A DNA stretch of 64,000 nt from Rhizobium sp. RM (GTDB lineage Bacteria; Pseudomonadota; Alphaproteobacteria; Rhizobiales; Rhizobiaceae): positions 1 to 64,000 of the forward strand of contig NZ_JACAWV010000003.1 in the NCBI RefSeq assembly GCF_013390595.1, read 5' to 3'. Position 1 is the stretch's first letter. Each line of letters starts with the position of its first letter. The position numbers were made by a program, and so were the translations under genes. Of the stretch, positions 19,831 through 29,475 are shown piece after piece. The notes under the pieces were generated by a model. The model was given only the letters and a program-made list of their open reading frames with translations. It made no database searches and was not told the origin of the DNA.

Positions 19831-21621
19831 GTGTTGAACAAATCGCCGGAAACCGTCTCGGAAGATGACGATGCCGAAGATCGCGGCAGCGAACGACGGC
19901 ACCGTATTCATCCGCTGACGATTATCCGGCGCATTTTCGGCAATGCGGTGTTTTCCAGTCTCACACGTCGCATTCTGTTCTTCAATGTCGCGGCGACTGT
20001 CGTTCTGGTGGGTGGTATCCTTTACCTGAACCAGTTCCGCGAAGGGCTTATCGATGCCCGCGTGGAAAGCCTGCTGACACAAGGCGAAATCATTGCGGGC
20101 GCAATTTCTGCCTCCGCGTCGGTCGACACCAATTCGATTACCATCAATCCGGAAAAGCTACTCGAGCTACAGGCCGGACAGAGCATAACGCCTGCCCCGA
20201 ACGACGAAGATCTGAGTTTCCCGATCAATCCGGAACGCGTCGCTCCGGTGTTGCGACGGTTGATTTCCCCCACCCGCACCCGCGCCCGTCTGTTCGACGC
20301 GGACGCAAACCTGCTGCTTGATTCGCGTCATCTTTATTCACGTGGACAGGTGCTGCGGTTCGACCTTCCGCCGGTCACGCCGGAAACCCAGACCTGGAGT
20401 GAGTGGTTCGCCAGCCTGTTCAACCGCATGCTGCAGCCAAGCAGCCTGCCGCAATACAAAGAAGCTCCCGGCGGCGACGGCTCGATTTACCCTGAAGTCA
20501 TGAACGCGCTGACCGGCGTTCGTGGAGCGGTGGTGCGCGTTACCGAAAAAGGCGAGCTGATTGTTTCGGTTGCCGTTCCGGTCCAACGCTTCCGTGCAGT
20601 GCTCGGCGTTCTGCTGCTGTCCACACAAGCCGGTGATATCGACAAGATCGTTCATGCCGAACGTCTCGCCATCATGCGCGTCTTCGGTATCGCGACCTTG
20701 GTCAACATCGTGCTTTCCCTGCTCCTGTCGTCCACCATCGCAACGCCGTTGCGACGGCTTGCAGCTGCGGCGATCCGTGTTCGCCGTGGCGCAAGAACCC
20801 GCGAGGAGATTCCGGATTTCTCTGCGCGTCAGGATGAGATCGGCAACCTTTCGATCGCCTTGAGAGAAATGACAACGGCGCTTTACGACCGTATCGACGC
20901 CATTGAAAGTTTCGCCGCCGATGTGAGCCATGAACTGAAGAACCCGCTGACCTCTCTCAGGAGTGCTGTGGAAACCCTGCCGCGCGCCAAAACCGAAGAG
21001 TCGAAGCAGCGCCTGACCGAAATCATCTTCCACGACGTGCGCCGCCTCGATCGCCTTATCAGCGACATTTCCGATGCTTCGCGTCTCGATGCCGAACTCG
21101 CCCGTGCCGATGCCTCACCACTGGATCTTGACGTGTTGCTGAAGGGCCTTGTCGATATTTCTCGACAGATCAGCACCAAGAAAAAGAGTGTGGCGATCGA
21201 CTACGTGGTTGACCGAAAGGCGGGGGCAAAGCCGTCCTTCGTCGTCAATGGTCATGACCTCCGTCTCAGCCAGATCGTCACCAATCTTATCGAGAATGCA
21301 CGCTCCTTCGTCGCTGCGGATAGCGGTCGCATTACGGTTCGTCTCGCGCGCCACAAGGACCGCTGCCTCGTCCAGATCGAAGATAACGGCCCCGGCATTC
21401 AAGCCGAGGACATCGACCGGATTTTCGAGCGCTTCTACACGGACCGCCCGGCAAGCGAAGGTTTTGGCCAGAATTCCGGTCTTGGCCTTTCCATTAGCCG
21501 ACAGATCGCTGAAGCCCATGGCGGCAGCCTGAAAGCGGAAAACGTCGTAGACAAATACGGCGTCATTTCCGGCGCCCGTTTCACCCTGTCGCTTCCAGCG
21601 GCCGAAACCCATGAGCGCTGA
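19831..21621 (+). CDS. chvG: Sensor histidine kinase ChvG/ExoS
   Basis: 596-residue inner-membrane sensor kinase for ChvI. Two transmembrane helices (about 47-66 and 283-303) enclose a large periplasmic domain, which in related bacteria is repressed by ExoR at neutral pH. A HAMP linker (about 304-355) leads to the H-box FAADVSHELKNPL with His367. The ATPase domain follows, with NLIENARSF, EDNGPGI and GLGLSISRQI. I choose GTG 19831 because AGAGGA lies 6-7 bases upstream and the product length matches ExoS. An in-frame TTG at 19816 lies inside the upstream palindrome. The stop overlaps the start of hprK by 11 bases. Confidence 0.95.
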   Translation: MLNKSPETVSEDDDAEDRGSERRHRIHPLTIIRRIFGNAVFSSLTRRILFFNVAATVVLVGGILYLNQFREGLIDARVESLLTQGEIIAGAISASASVDTNSITINPEKLLELQAGQSITPAPNDEDLSFPINPERVAPVLRRLISPTRTRARLFDADANLLLDSRHLYSRGQVLRFDLPPVTPETQTWSEWFASLFNRMLQPSSLPQYKEAPGGDGSIYPEVMNALTGVRGAVVRVTEKGELIVSVAVPVQRFRAVLGVLLLSTQAGDIDKIVHAERLAIMRVFGIATLVNIVLSLLLSSTIATPLRRLAAAAIRVRRGARTREEIPDFSARQDEIGNLSIALREMTTALYDRIDAIESFAADVSHELKNPLTSLRSAVETLPRAKTEESKQRLTEIIFHDVRRLDRLISDISDASRLDAELARADASPLDLDVLLKGLVDISRQISTKKKSVAIDYVVDRKAGAKPSFVVNGHDLRLSQIVTNLIENARSFVAADSGRITVRLARHKDRCLVQIEDNGPGIQAEDIDRIFERFYTDRPASEGFGQNSGLGLSISRQIAEAHGGSLKAENVVDKYGVISGARFTLSLPAAETHER

Positions 21622-22075
21622 TCGTTTCAACCTGCACGCAACGGCCATTGTCGTCGATGGAACCGGTATTGTCTTTACCGGACCATCCGGCAGTGGAAAA
21701 AGCGAACTTGCTTTCAGCTTTCTGACGGAGGCAGAGCGGTGCGGTCTGCCCGCAGCGCTGATCGCAGATGATCAGATTTTCGTGTATCGCCAGGATGAAA
21801 CGATCATGGCGGAGCGGCCGGAGACGATTGCAGGATTGCTGGAACTTCGCGGCAGCGGCATCATTTCCGTCAAAAGCGTTGCTAGGGCAGCGCTTCATTT
21901 TGCTGTGACAACGGTTCTCTCGCCGGAAAATCCAAGGCTGCCGGAAGAAAACGAGACGATGGCGTTTCCCTGTGGAGGGCAGTTACCACTGCTGCGCATC
22001 CCGCTATCAAGTCTGACACCCTATGGAAAATTTGCTGCGCTTGCTCACAATCTTTTAAAAGCGAATAGGTCGTGA
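21611..22075 (+). CDS. hprK: HPr kinase/phosphorylase, short alphaproteobacterial form
   Basis: 154-residue protein containing only the catalytic core of HprK. The Walker A motif is GPSGSGKS (24-31), with LIADDQIFV and AERPETIAGLLELRGSGI following as in HprK. The N-terminal domain present in Firmicutes HprK (about 300 residues) is absent, as is usual in alphaproteobacteria. It phosphorylates a Ser of HPr, encoded two genes downstream. The start lies inside the end of chvG, overlapping by 11 bases, so translation is probably coupled to the ChvG-ChvI operon. Confidence 0.93.
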   Translation: MSADRFNLHATAIVVDGTGIVFTGPSGSGKSELAFSFLTEAERCGLPAALIADDQIFVYRQDETIMAERPETIAGLLELRGSGIISVKSVARAALHFAVTTVLSPENPRLPEENETMAFPCGGQLPLLRIPLSSLTPYGKFAALAHNLLKANRS

Positions 22076-22200
22076 ACGTGATTCGGGCGATTTTAGGCTT
22101 GCGCTTCCGATTTTCCTCATCAAGATAAACTCCCACCGATGGACAGGATTGCCGCGTTGCGATAGTCGGCAATGAGAGTGCGTGTGTAAGGGAGCATTTC

Positions 22201-22602
22201 ATGATCGGACTAGTGCTTGTCACCCATGGCAAGCTGGCTGAGGAATTTCGTCATGCGGTGGAGCATGTCGTCGGGCCTCAGAAATTGATCGAGACGGTCT
22301 GTATCGGTCCCGAAGACGACATGGATCAGCGCCGACAGGACATCATCGATGCCGTCACGCGTGCCAATGATGGAAATGGCGTAATCGTTCTGACCGACAT
22401 GTTTGGAGGCACACCCTCCAACCTCGCTATATCGGTCATGAATAGCGGCAATGTCGAAGTGATCGCCGGCGTCAATCTGCCCATGCTTATCAAGCTTGCG
22501 AGCGTACGCAGCGAAGACAACATGGATAAGGCTCTTCAGGAAGCGTCCGACGCCGGACGAAAATATATCAACGTTGCAAGCCGTGTCCTGAGCGGCAAAT
22601 AA
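22201..22602 (+). CDS. PTS EIIA component, mannose family
   Basis: 133-residue EIIA-Man-type protein. MIGLVLVTHGKLAEEF places the phosphorylatable His at residue 9, and TDMFGGTPSNLAIS is a family motif. It stands alone, with no EIIB, C or D permease genes nearby. In rhizobia this gene is part of a regulatory PTS branch, not a transporter. It lies 125 bases after hprK and 11 bases before the HPr gene. Confidence 0.95.
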   Translation: MIGLVLVTHGKLAEEFRHAVEHVVGPQKLIETVCIGPEDDMDQRRQDIIDAVTRANDGNGVIVLTDMFGGTPSNLAISVMNSGNVEVIAGVNLPMLIKLASVRSEDNMDKALQEASDAGRKYINVASRVLSGK

Positions 22603-22613
22603 GAAGATAAGCG

Positions 22614-22889
22614 ATGTCGTCACTGTCCCGGGAAATGCTGATTGTCAACAAACGTGGCCTTCACGCCCGGGCCTCGGCAAAATTCGTGCAGATGGTCGAA
22701 GGCTTTGACGCAACGATCACCGTTTCCAAAGATGGAATGACCGTTGGCGGTACGTCGATCATGGGTCTCATGATGCTGGCCGCCAGCCCGGGATGCAGTG
22801 TCTATGTCGAGGCAAGTGGCAACCAGGCAAATGAAGCGCTGGCTGCATTGGAAGCCCTGGTTGCCGACCGGTTTGGCGAAGAAGCCTGA
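22614..22889 (+). CDS. ptsH: HPr phosphocarrier protein
   Basis: 91-residue HPr. The phosphorylatable His17 is in NKRGLHARAS, and the regulatory serine region GGTSIMGLMML gives Ser48, the target of HprK. Usual HPr length is 85-90. It lies 11 bases after EIIA-Man. No EI gene is in the window; rhizobia normally use the nitrogen-related EI (PtsP) encoded elsewhere. It closes the ChvI-ChvG-HprK-EIIA-HPr set and precedes ahcY. Confidence 0.95.
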   Translation: MSSLSREMLIVNKRGLHARASAKFVQMVEGFDATITVSKDGMTVGGTSIMGLMMLAASPGCSVYVEASGNQANEALAALEALVADRFGEEA

Positions 22890-22909
22890 CCAAAGCATCA
22901 TATAAAGAC

Positions 22910-22925
22910 ATAAAGACCTCTTTAT
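22910..22925. promoter_or_regulatory. Candidate operator upstream of ahcY
   Basis: ATAAAGA-CC-TCTTTAT is a perfect 7+7 inverted repeat in the 130-base gap before ahcY. A further half-site, ATAAAGA, lies at 22902-22908. Such sites before ahcY in Proteobacteria fit ArsR-type regulators sensing S-adenosylhomocysteine (SahR class). Assignment to that regulator is inference. Confidence 0.5.
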
Positions 22926-23019
22926 ATCATCATTGCCAGATTGCTCGTGGCCTGCTAAACCGCAGCTACGTTTGCAAGGCCGCGCCCATCAGCCCGGCGT
23001 TTTTAATCTGGAGAACCTC

Positions 23020-24420
<1,401 letters not shown>

Positions 24421-24458
24421 TTTTATAGTTAATATCCACTGAAATTGCACAAGATGTA

Positions 24459-24496
24459 GATGCCGTGCGCTTGACAAAGCGCGCGGCATCTTTTTT
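24459..24496 (+). terminator. Intrinsic terminator after ahcY
   Basis: GATGCCG (24459-24465) pairs with CGGCATC (24484-24490), continuing inward through TGCGC/GCGCG with one G-T pair, 8-base loop, then TTTTTT. It is 38 bases after the ahcY stop. Confidence 0.9.
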
Positions 24497-24624
24497 GCGC
24501 CCTCCCTTCCCGGTCTTTTGTGAAGGCGGTATTGTCTTTGGACTTGATTCGTATGCGTCAGGCGGCGCGGCGAAATGGGATGTCTTGTCGAAGATGCGGC
24601 ACACAGGACGGAGACAGACCGGGG

Positions 24625-27210
24625 ATGTCGGTACACAATTCCTATCCGTGCGAGCGGGTAACTCAAAGCGGTGACGACGCGCTTCACGGCGTATCGTTGC
24701 ACGCACAAATGCTGGCGCGTTGCCAGCGCACATTCAAGATCGTGCGATCAGGTCTGTCGAGAGTTCCGGCTTTGCTAGCCGGCACTATTCTGGGCGGTTC
24801 AGCGACGATCGCTGTCGCGCAGGACGGTTCGCCCGTGGCAACCGGAGCGCGGCTGTTTTCCTCCGGGGAAACCATCACCTATTCCTTGTTTGTCGGTATT
24901 CTTTCAGCAACGCTGTTTTCGATTGTCTGGCTGGTTCGCCAACGCGGTAACATCGAAGCGGAGAGCAGCGAGTATCGCCGGGCACTTGCAGAATCCCATC
25001 ACAAGATCACGAAATACGAAGCACTGATCTCCGACAAGAGCCGTCGCATCGTCATCTGGGATGGCGCCGAGAAGCGTCCGGAATTTCTTGGGCAGCTACC
25101 CGTCGAGACTGGTGCGCCACAGGCAGATCAGGATTTTCTGGCTTTCGGGCGCTGGCTCAAGCCGTCCTCTGCAGGTGAGCTTGAAAAATCCATCGAGAAA
25201 CTGCGTAGCCATGCCCAGAGCTTTGACCTGACTGTCGAGACACAGCGCGGCGAAGTCATTGAGGTTCAGGGGCGCGTGTCCGGTGGAAACGCCTTTGCGC
25301 GTTTCGTCGCCCTCAACAATCTGCGTGCCGAACACGCCGAATTGCAGGTCGAGCGCGAACGCCTGATCGCCTCGATCTCGACATTCCAGGAGCTACTCGA
25401 TTCTCTCGAACAGCCAGTCTGGCGCCGCAATGGCGACGGCGAGCTGACCTGGGTCAATCACGCCTATGCTCAGTCTGTGGATGCGCGGGACGCATCGCTG
25501 GCGATTACAGAAAAGCGTGAATTGCTGAACACCGTCACGCGGCAAAAGATACGCGCGACAGCAACGCCCGACTCTCCCTACCACGATCGCATCTCTACCG
25601 TCGTTTCAGGCAATCGGACCTTCTTCGATGTGGTGGACGTCAAGACGACTGGTGGCTCGGCGGGCATCGCCATCGAAGCCACGGAAGCGGAAACACTTCG
25701 TGAAGAACTGAAGCGTGTGCTTAAGAGCCACGCGGAAACGCTGGATCATCTTGCAACGCCTGTTGCCATTTTTGATGGTCGCCAGCGCCTGCAGTTCTAT
25801 AACCAGGCCTTTGTCAGCCTGTGGGGTTTTGATCTGGTTTTCCTGGAAGGCAAGCCCGACAATTCCGAACTTCTTGACCGCCTGCGTACCGCCGGCAAGC
25901 TGCCTGAACAGCTGAACTGGAAGAACTGGAAAGAAACAGCGCTTTCTGTTTACCGTTCGCTCGATACCAAGACCGATCTCTGGCACCTGCCGAACGGACA
26001 GACGCTGAGGGTCATCGCCACAGCCCATCCGCAGGGCGGAGCGACGTGGGTGTTCGAGAACCTGACCGAGCAGGTCGATCTTCAGACCCGTTACAACACG
26101 CTGGTCAAGGTTCAGGGCGAAACCATCGATCACCTTGCTGAAGGGGTTGCGGTGTTTGGCGCTGACGGACGTATCCGTCTTTCCAATCCGGCTTTCCGCG
26201 CCCTGTGGGGCATTACCGCCGATCAGGCAGAAACCGGAACTCATATCCGCGCTATCGAAACAGCCTGCGAACAATCCTACGACAAGCCGGATGGCTGGCG
26301 TGATTTCAGCCGGTTCATTACCAGTTTCGACGACGAGCGGCCTTCCAAGCAAGGTACGCTGGAACTGCTATCCGGTCTTGTTCTCGACTATGCGATCATT
26401 CCGCTTCCAGATGCACAGACCATGCTGACCTTCGTCAACATGACGGACAGCGTGCGTGCCGAGCGAGCGCTGAAGGAAAAGAACGACGCGCTTCTCAAGG
26501 CCGACGAACTCAAGAACGATTTCGTACAGCATGTTTCTTATGAGCTGCGCTCACCGCTGACCAACATCATCGGGTTTACCGATCTTCTGAAAACGCCGGG
26601 AATTGGCGACCTAACGGAACGACAGGCCGAATATCTCGACCACATCTCCACCTCCTCGGCGGTTCTGCTGACCATCGTCAACGACATCCTTGATCTTGCG
26701 ACTGTTGATGCCGGTATCATGCAGCTCAATTACTCGGACAACGATCTGAACGAACTGCTTGATGACGTTTCCCTGCAGATCGCCGACCGTTTGCAGGAAA
26801 GTGGTATTTCGCTCGAAGTCGTCGCGCCGGTCCACCTTGGGACACTGGTGGCAGATCATCAGCGTCTGAAACAGATCCTCATCAAGCTGTTGACCAACGC
26901 AATCAACTTCTCGCCGGATGGCGCATCCGTTCAGCTCACCTGCCAGCGCAGCGAAGGTGATTTCGTCTTCTCGGTGTCCGACAAGGGCCCCGGCATTCCA
27001 GAAGACATGCTGAAGTCGGTGTTCGATCGTTTCTCGACACACGGAAACGGTGGGCGCAAGACGGGTGCAGGCCTTGGTCTCTCGATCGTCGAGAGCTTTG
27101 TCAGCCTTCATCATGGAACAGTGACCATCGATAGCCGCCCCGGCAATGGCACCGTCGTCACCTGCCGTATTCCTGCCGGCGTCAATCCGCATTCCATCGC
27201 CGCAGAATGA
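24625..27210 (+). CDS. divL: DivL-type PAS kinase homologue with Tyr in place of the phospho-His
   Basis: About 861 residues from the ATG at 24625; starts at 24520 and 24709 are possible. A hydrophobic N-terminal part (one or two helices, to about residue 110) is followed by a coiled-coil-prone stretch, several PAS-like repeats (about 250-610) and a kinase core. In the H-box, FVQHVSYELRSPL, Tyr639 replaces the phospho-accepting His. This is the defining feature of Caulobacter DivL, which regulates CckA-CtrA signalling with DivK. The ATPase part keeps SDKGPGI and GAGLGLSIVESF. Its stop overlaps the tsaE-amgK start as ATGA. DivL orthology is inferred from the Tyr, PAS content and layout. Confidence 0.85.
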   Translation: MSVHNSYPCERVTQSGDDALHGVSLHAQMLARCQRTFKIVRSGLSRVPALLAGTILGGSATIAVAQDGSPVATGARLFSSGETITYSLFVGILSATLFSIVWLVRQRGNIEAESSEYRRALAESHHKITKYEALISDKSRRIVIWDGAEKRPEFLGQLPVETGAPQADQDFLAFGRWLKPSSAGELEKSIEKLRSHAQSFDLTVETQRGEVIEVQGRVSGGNAFARFVALNNLRAEHAELQVERERLIASISTFQELLDSLEQPVWRRNGDGELTWVNHAYAQSVDARDASLAITEKRELLNTVTRQKIRATATPDSPYHDRISTVVSGNRTFFDVVDVKTTGGSAGIAIEATEAETLREELKRVLKSHAETLDHLATPVAIFDGRQRLQFYNQAFVSLWGFDLVFLEGKPDNSELLDRLRTAGKLPEQLNWKNWKETALSVYRSLDTKTDLWHLPNGQTLRVIATAHPQGGATWVFENLTEQVDLQTRYNTLVKVQGETIDHLAEGVAVFGADGRIRLSNPAFRALWGITADQAETGTHIRAIETACEQSYDKPDGWRDFSRFITSFDDERPSKQGTLELLSGLVLDYAIIPLPDAQTMLTFVNMTDSVRAERALKEKNDALLKADELKNDFVQHVSYELRSPLTNIIGFTDLLKTPGIGDLTERQAEYLDHISTSSAVLLTIVNDILDLATVDAGIMQLNYSDNDLNELLDDVSLQIADRLQESGISLEVVAPVHLGTLVADHQRLKQILIKLLTNAINFSPDGASVQLTCQRSEGDFVFSVSDKGPGIPEDMLKSVFDRFSTHGNGGRKTGAGLGLSIVESFVSLHHGTVTIDSRPGNGTVVTCRIPAGVNPHSIAAE

Positions 27211-28721
27211 ACGATACGACTTCGCCTCTTTCCATCTTCCTCGCCGATGAAGCCGAAACGATCCGGCTCGGTGAGGAGTTGGCATTGACTGTCAAGCCCG
27301 GCGATTGCATTGCACTGGTCGGCGACCTCGGCGCAGGAAAATCGACACTTGCTCGTGCGCTCATTCGCGCCATTGCCGATGACGATGGGCTGGAAGTGCC
27401 AAGCCCCACCTTCACCATCGTTCAATCCTATTCGCTTCGTTTTCCTGTCGCGCATCTGGACCTTTATCGCCTTTCCGATATCTCCGAACTGGATGAACTC
27501 GGTATAGACGAAATGCTCTCCGATGGTGTCTGCCTGATCGAGTGGCCAGAGATTGCGGCCAGCGATCTCCCCAGAGACAGCACCATTACGCTTCGGCTGA
27601 CGCATGAAGGTGAAGGCCGCGTCGCGATCATTGATGCGCCACCCAAGCAGCGCGCCCGGCTAGAACGTGTTCTGGCAATCCGTAGTTTCCTTGAAGCCAA
27701 TGACAAAAAAGGATCTTCGCGGCGGTATTTCAGCGGCGATGCTTCCTACCGCACCTATGAGCTGGTGCGCGACAACGGCACGCAATATGTGCTGATGGAC
27801 TGGCAACCACCCCCACGCGGACCGATCATCAAGGATGGCAAGACCTACGCGGAAATCGTGCATCTTGCTCAGGACGTGAAGCCATTCATCGCCATCGACA
27901 GCTATCTGACAGAAAACGGATTTTCGGCACCGGCCATTGTGGCGCAGAGCCTGGAAAACGGGATTCTGCTGCTGGAGGATATCGGGCGTGATGGTGTGCT
28001 GGACGAAGACGGCAAGCCAATCGAAGCGCGTTACATGCAAAGCGTCGCCTGCCTTGCAGCCCTGCACGAGGCGCCTGCTCCTGGCATGATCGCGCTTCCT
28101 GATGGGACAAGCCATGATGTTCCGGCCTTCGATCCGGATGCGATGAAAATCGAAACCTCGTTGCTGGTCGATTGGTACCTGCCCTATATTCGTGGGGTCG
28201 AGGCAATCGACGGCAGCGAAAAGCAGGCCTATTTCGCGGTCTGGGACCAGTTGATCGCCAAGCTTAACGATGCGGAAACGGGTTTGTTGCTGCGCGATTT
28301 CCATTCGCCCAACATCCTCTGGCAGCATGACAAATCTGGCATCGACCAGGTCGGTCTCATCGATTTTCAGGATGCGATGATCGGGCCGAATGCCTACGAT
28401 CTCGCCTCTATCGTGCAGGACGCGCGGGTGACGATTTCACCTGAAATGCAAGCGCGACTGATGCAGCATTACCTCGATATTCGCGGCAGAAACCCGGCCT
28501 TTGACGAGAAAGCTTTTTTGAAAGCCTTCGCCATCATGGCGGCACAGCGCAACTGCAAGCTCGTGGGTATCTGGGTAAGGCTGATGAAACGGGATGGCAA
28601 ACCGGCTTATATGAAACATATGCCGCGCACGTTCTCTTATCTTCATTCCGCCCTCATGCATCCCGATCTTGCGCCTCTGCGGGACTGGCTTTCGGGCGCC
28701 GGTGTAGACCTCAACTCATAA
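27207..28721 (+). CDS. TsaE-AmgK fusion: tRNA t6A ATPase subunit plus cell-wall amino-sugar kinase
   Basis: 504-residue two-domain protein. Residues 1-150 are TsaE, the ATPase helper for tRNA threonylcarbamoyladenosine synthesis, with P-loop GDLGAGKST (39-47), SPTFTIV and HLDLYRL. Residues about 165-504 are an aminoglycoside-phosphotransferase-fold kinase with RDFHSPN (363-369) and DFQDA (386-390). They match AmgK, the anomeric kinase for MurNAc/GlcNAc in peptidoglycan recycling. The next gene encodes MurU, AmgK's pathway partner, supporting that role. The reading frame is continuous. The start overlaps the divL stop by four bases. This fusion is known in rhizobia. Confidence 0.92.
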   Translation: MNDTTSPLSIFLADEAETIRLGEELALTVKPGDCIALVGDLGAGKSTLARALIRAIADDDGLEVPSPTFTIVQSYSLRFPVAHLDLYRLSDISELDELGIDEMLSDGVCLIEWPEIAASDLPRDSTITLRLTHEGEGRVAIIDAPPKQRARLERVLAIRSFLEANDKKGSSRRYFSGDASYRTYELVRDNGTQYVLMDWQPPPRGPIIKDGKTYAEIVHLAQDVKPFIAIDSYLTENGFSAPAIVAQSLENGILLLEDIGRDGVLDEDGKPIEARYMQSVACLAALHEAPAPGMIALPDGTSHDVPAFDPDAMKIETSLLVDWYLPYIRGVEAIDGSEKQAYFAVWDQLIAKLNDAETGLLLRDFHSPNILWQHDKSGIDQVGLIDFQDAMIGPNAYDLASIVQDARVTISPEMQARLMQHYLDIRGRNPAFDEKAFLKAFAIMAAQRNCKLVGIWVRLMKRDGKPAYMKHMPRTFSYLHSALMHPDLAPLRDWLSGAGVDLNS

Positions 28722-28734
28722 CGAAGCTTTCGAC

Positions 28735-29466
28735 ATGACGATCAGACAAGCAATGGTGCTGGCGGCCGGTCTCGGTACAAGAATGCGGCCCATCACCAAT
28801 ACGATCCCGAAACCTCTCGTGAAAATCGCGGGTCGGCCAATGATCGATTACGTGTTCGACGTGCTGGTCGACGCGGGCGTCGAAACCATCGCCATCAATG
28901 TCCATCACCATGCGGACCAGATGGTCGCGCACCTTGAAAGCCGCAAAGACGTCAATATCCTGATTTCCGATGAGCGGGAAACACTGATGAACTCTGGTGG
29001 TGGTCTTGCCAAGGGCCTGAAGCTTCTGCCTCCGGGCCCGGTTCTCGTCATGAATGCCGACCTCTTCTGGGTTGGTGAAGCGCCTGGCACCGAGACGAGT
29101 TTGCATAGACTCGCGACTTTTTTCGATCCGAAGACGATGGATATGGCGATGCTCTGCGTCGATATGGATCGCACCACCGGGCATAACGGCAAAAAAGACT
29201 TCAACCTGGCTGATGATGGTCTCCTGACGCGCTACAATGAAGGTGAACCGCGCCCGGTCGTCTATGCAGGTGCCATTGCCATGGATTCACGGCTGCTGGA
29301 TGATGCGCCGGATGACGCCTTCAATCTCAACATCTATTTCGACCGCGCCATTGCCAAAAAACGGCTTTTTGGACTCTCGCTGAACGGTCAGTGGATTACG
29401 GTCGGCACGCCGGATGCTATAGAGGATGCAGAGAAAACCATCGCTGCATTTTCAACGACACAGTGA
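28735..29466 (+). CDS. murU: N-acetylmuramate alpha-1-phosphate uridylyltransferase MurU
   Basis: 243-residue nucleotidyltransferase of the NTP_transferase fold. The signature AMVLAAGLGTRMRPITN and the PKPLVKIAGRPMIDY segment are at the N-terminus, and VMNADLFW carries the metal-binding Asp. With AmgK it converts recycled MurNAc to UDP-MurNAc, bypassing de novo synthesis and conferring fosfomycin tolerance in Pseudomonas. A sugar-1-P guanylyl/uridylyltransferase of other specificity is possible, but the AmgK neighbour argues for MurU. It starts 13 bases after the fusion gene. Confidence 0.88.
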   Translation: MTIRQAMVLAAGLGTRMRPITNTIPKPLVKIAGRPMIDYVFDVLVDAGVETIAINVHHHADQMVAHLESRKDVNILISDERETLMNSGGGLAKGLKLLPPGPVLVMNADLFWVGEAPGTETSLHRLATFFDPKTMDMAMLCVDMDRTTGHNGKKDFNLADDGLLTRYNEGEPRPVVYAGAIAMDSRLLDDAPDDAFNLNIYFDRAIAKKRLFGLSLNGQWITVGTPDAIEDAEKTIAAFSTTQ

Positions 29467-29475
29467 GACAAGCCA

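Noticed and set aside
22890-23019. SAM or SAH riboswitch upstream of ahcY
   Set aside because: The only strong structure is the short ATAAAGA inverted repeat, which looks like an operator; I could not fit conserved riboswitch cores in the 130 bases.
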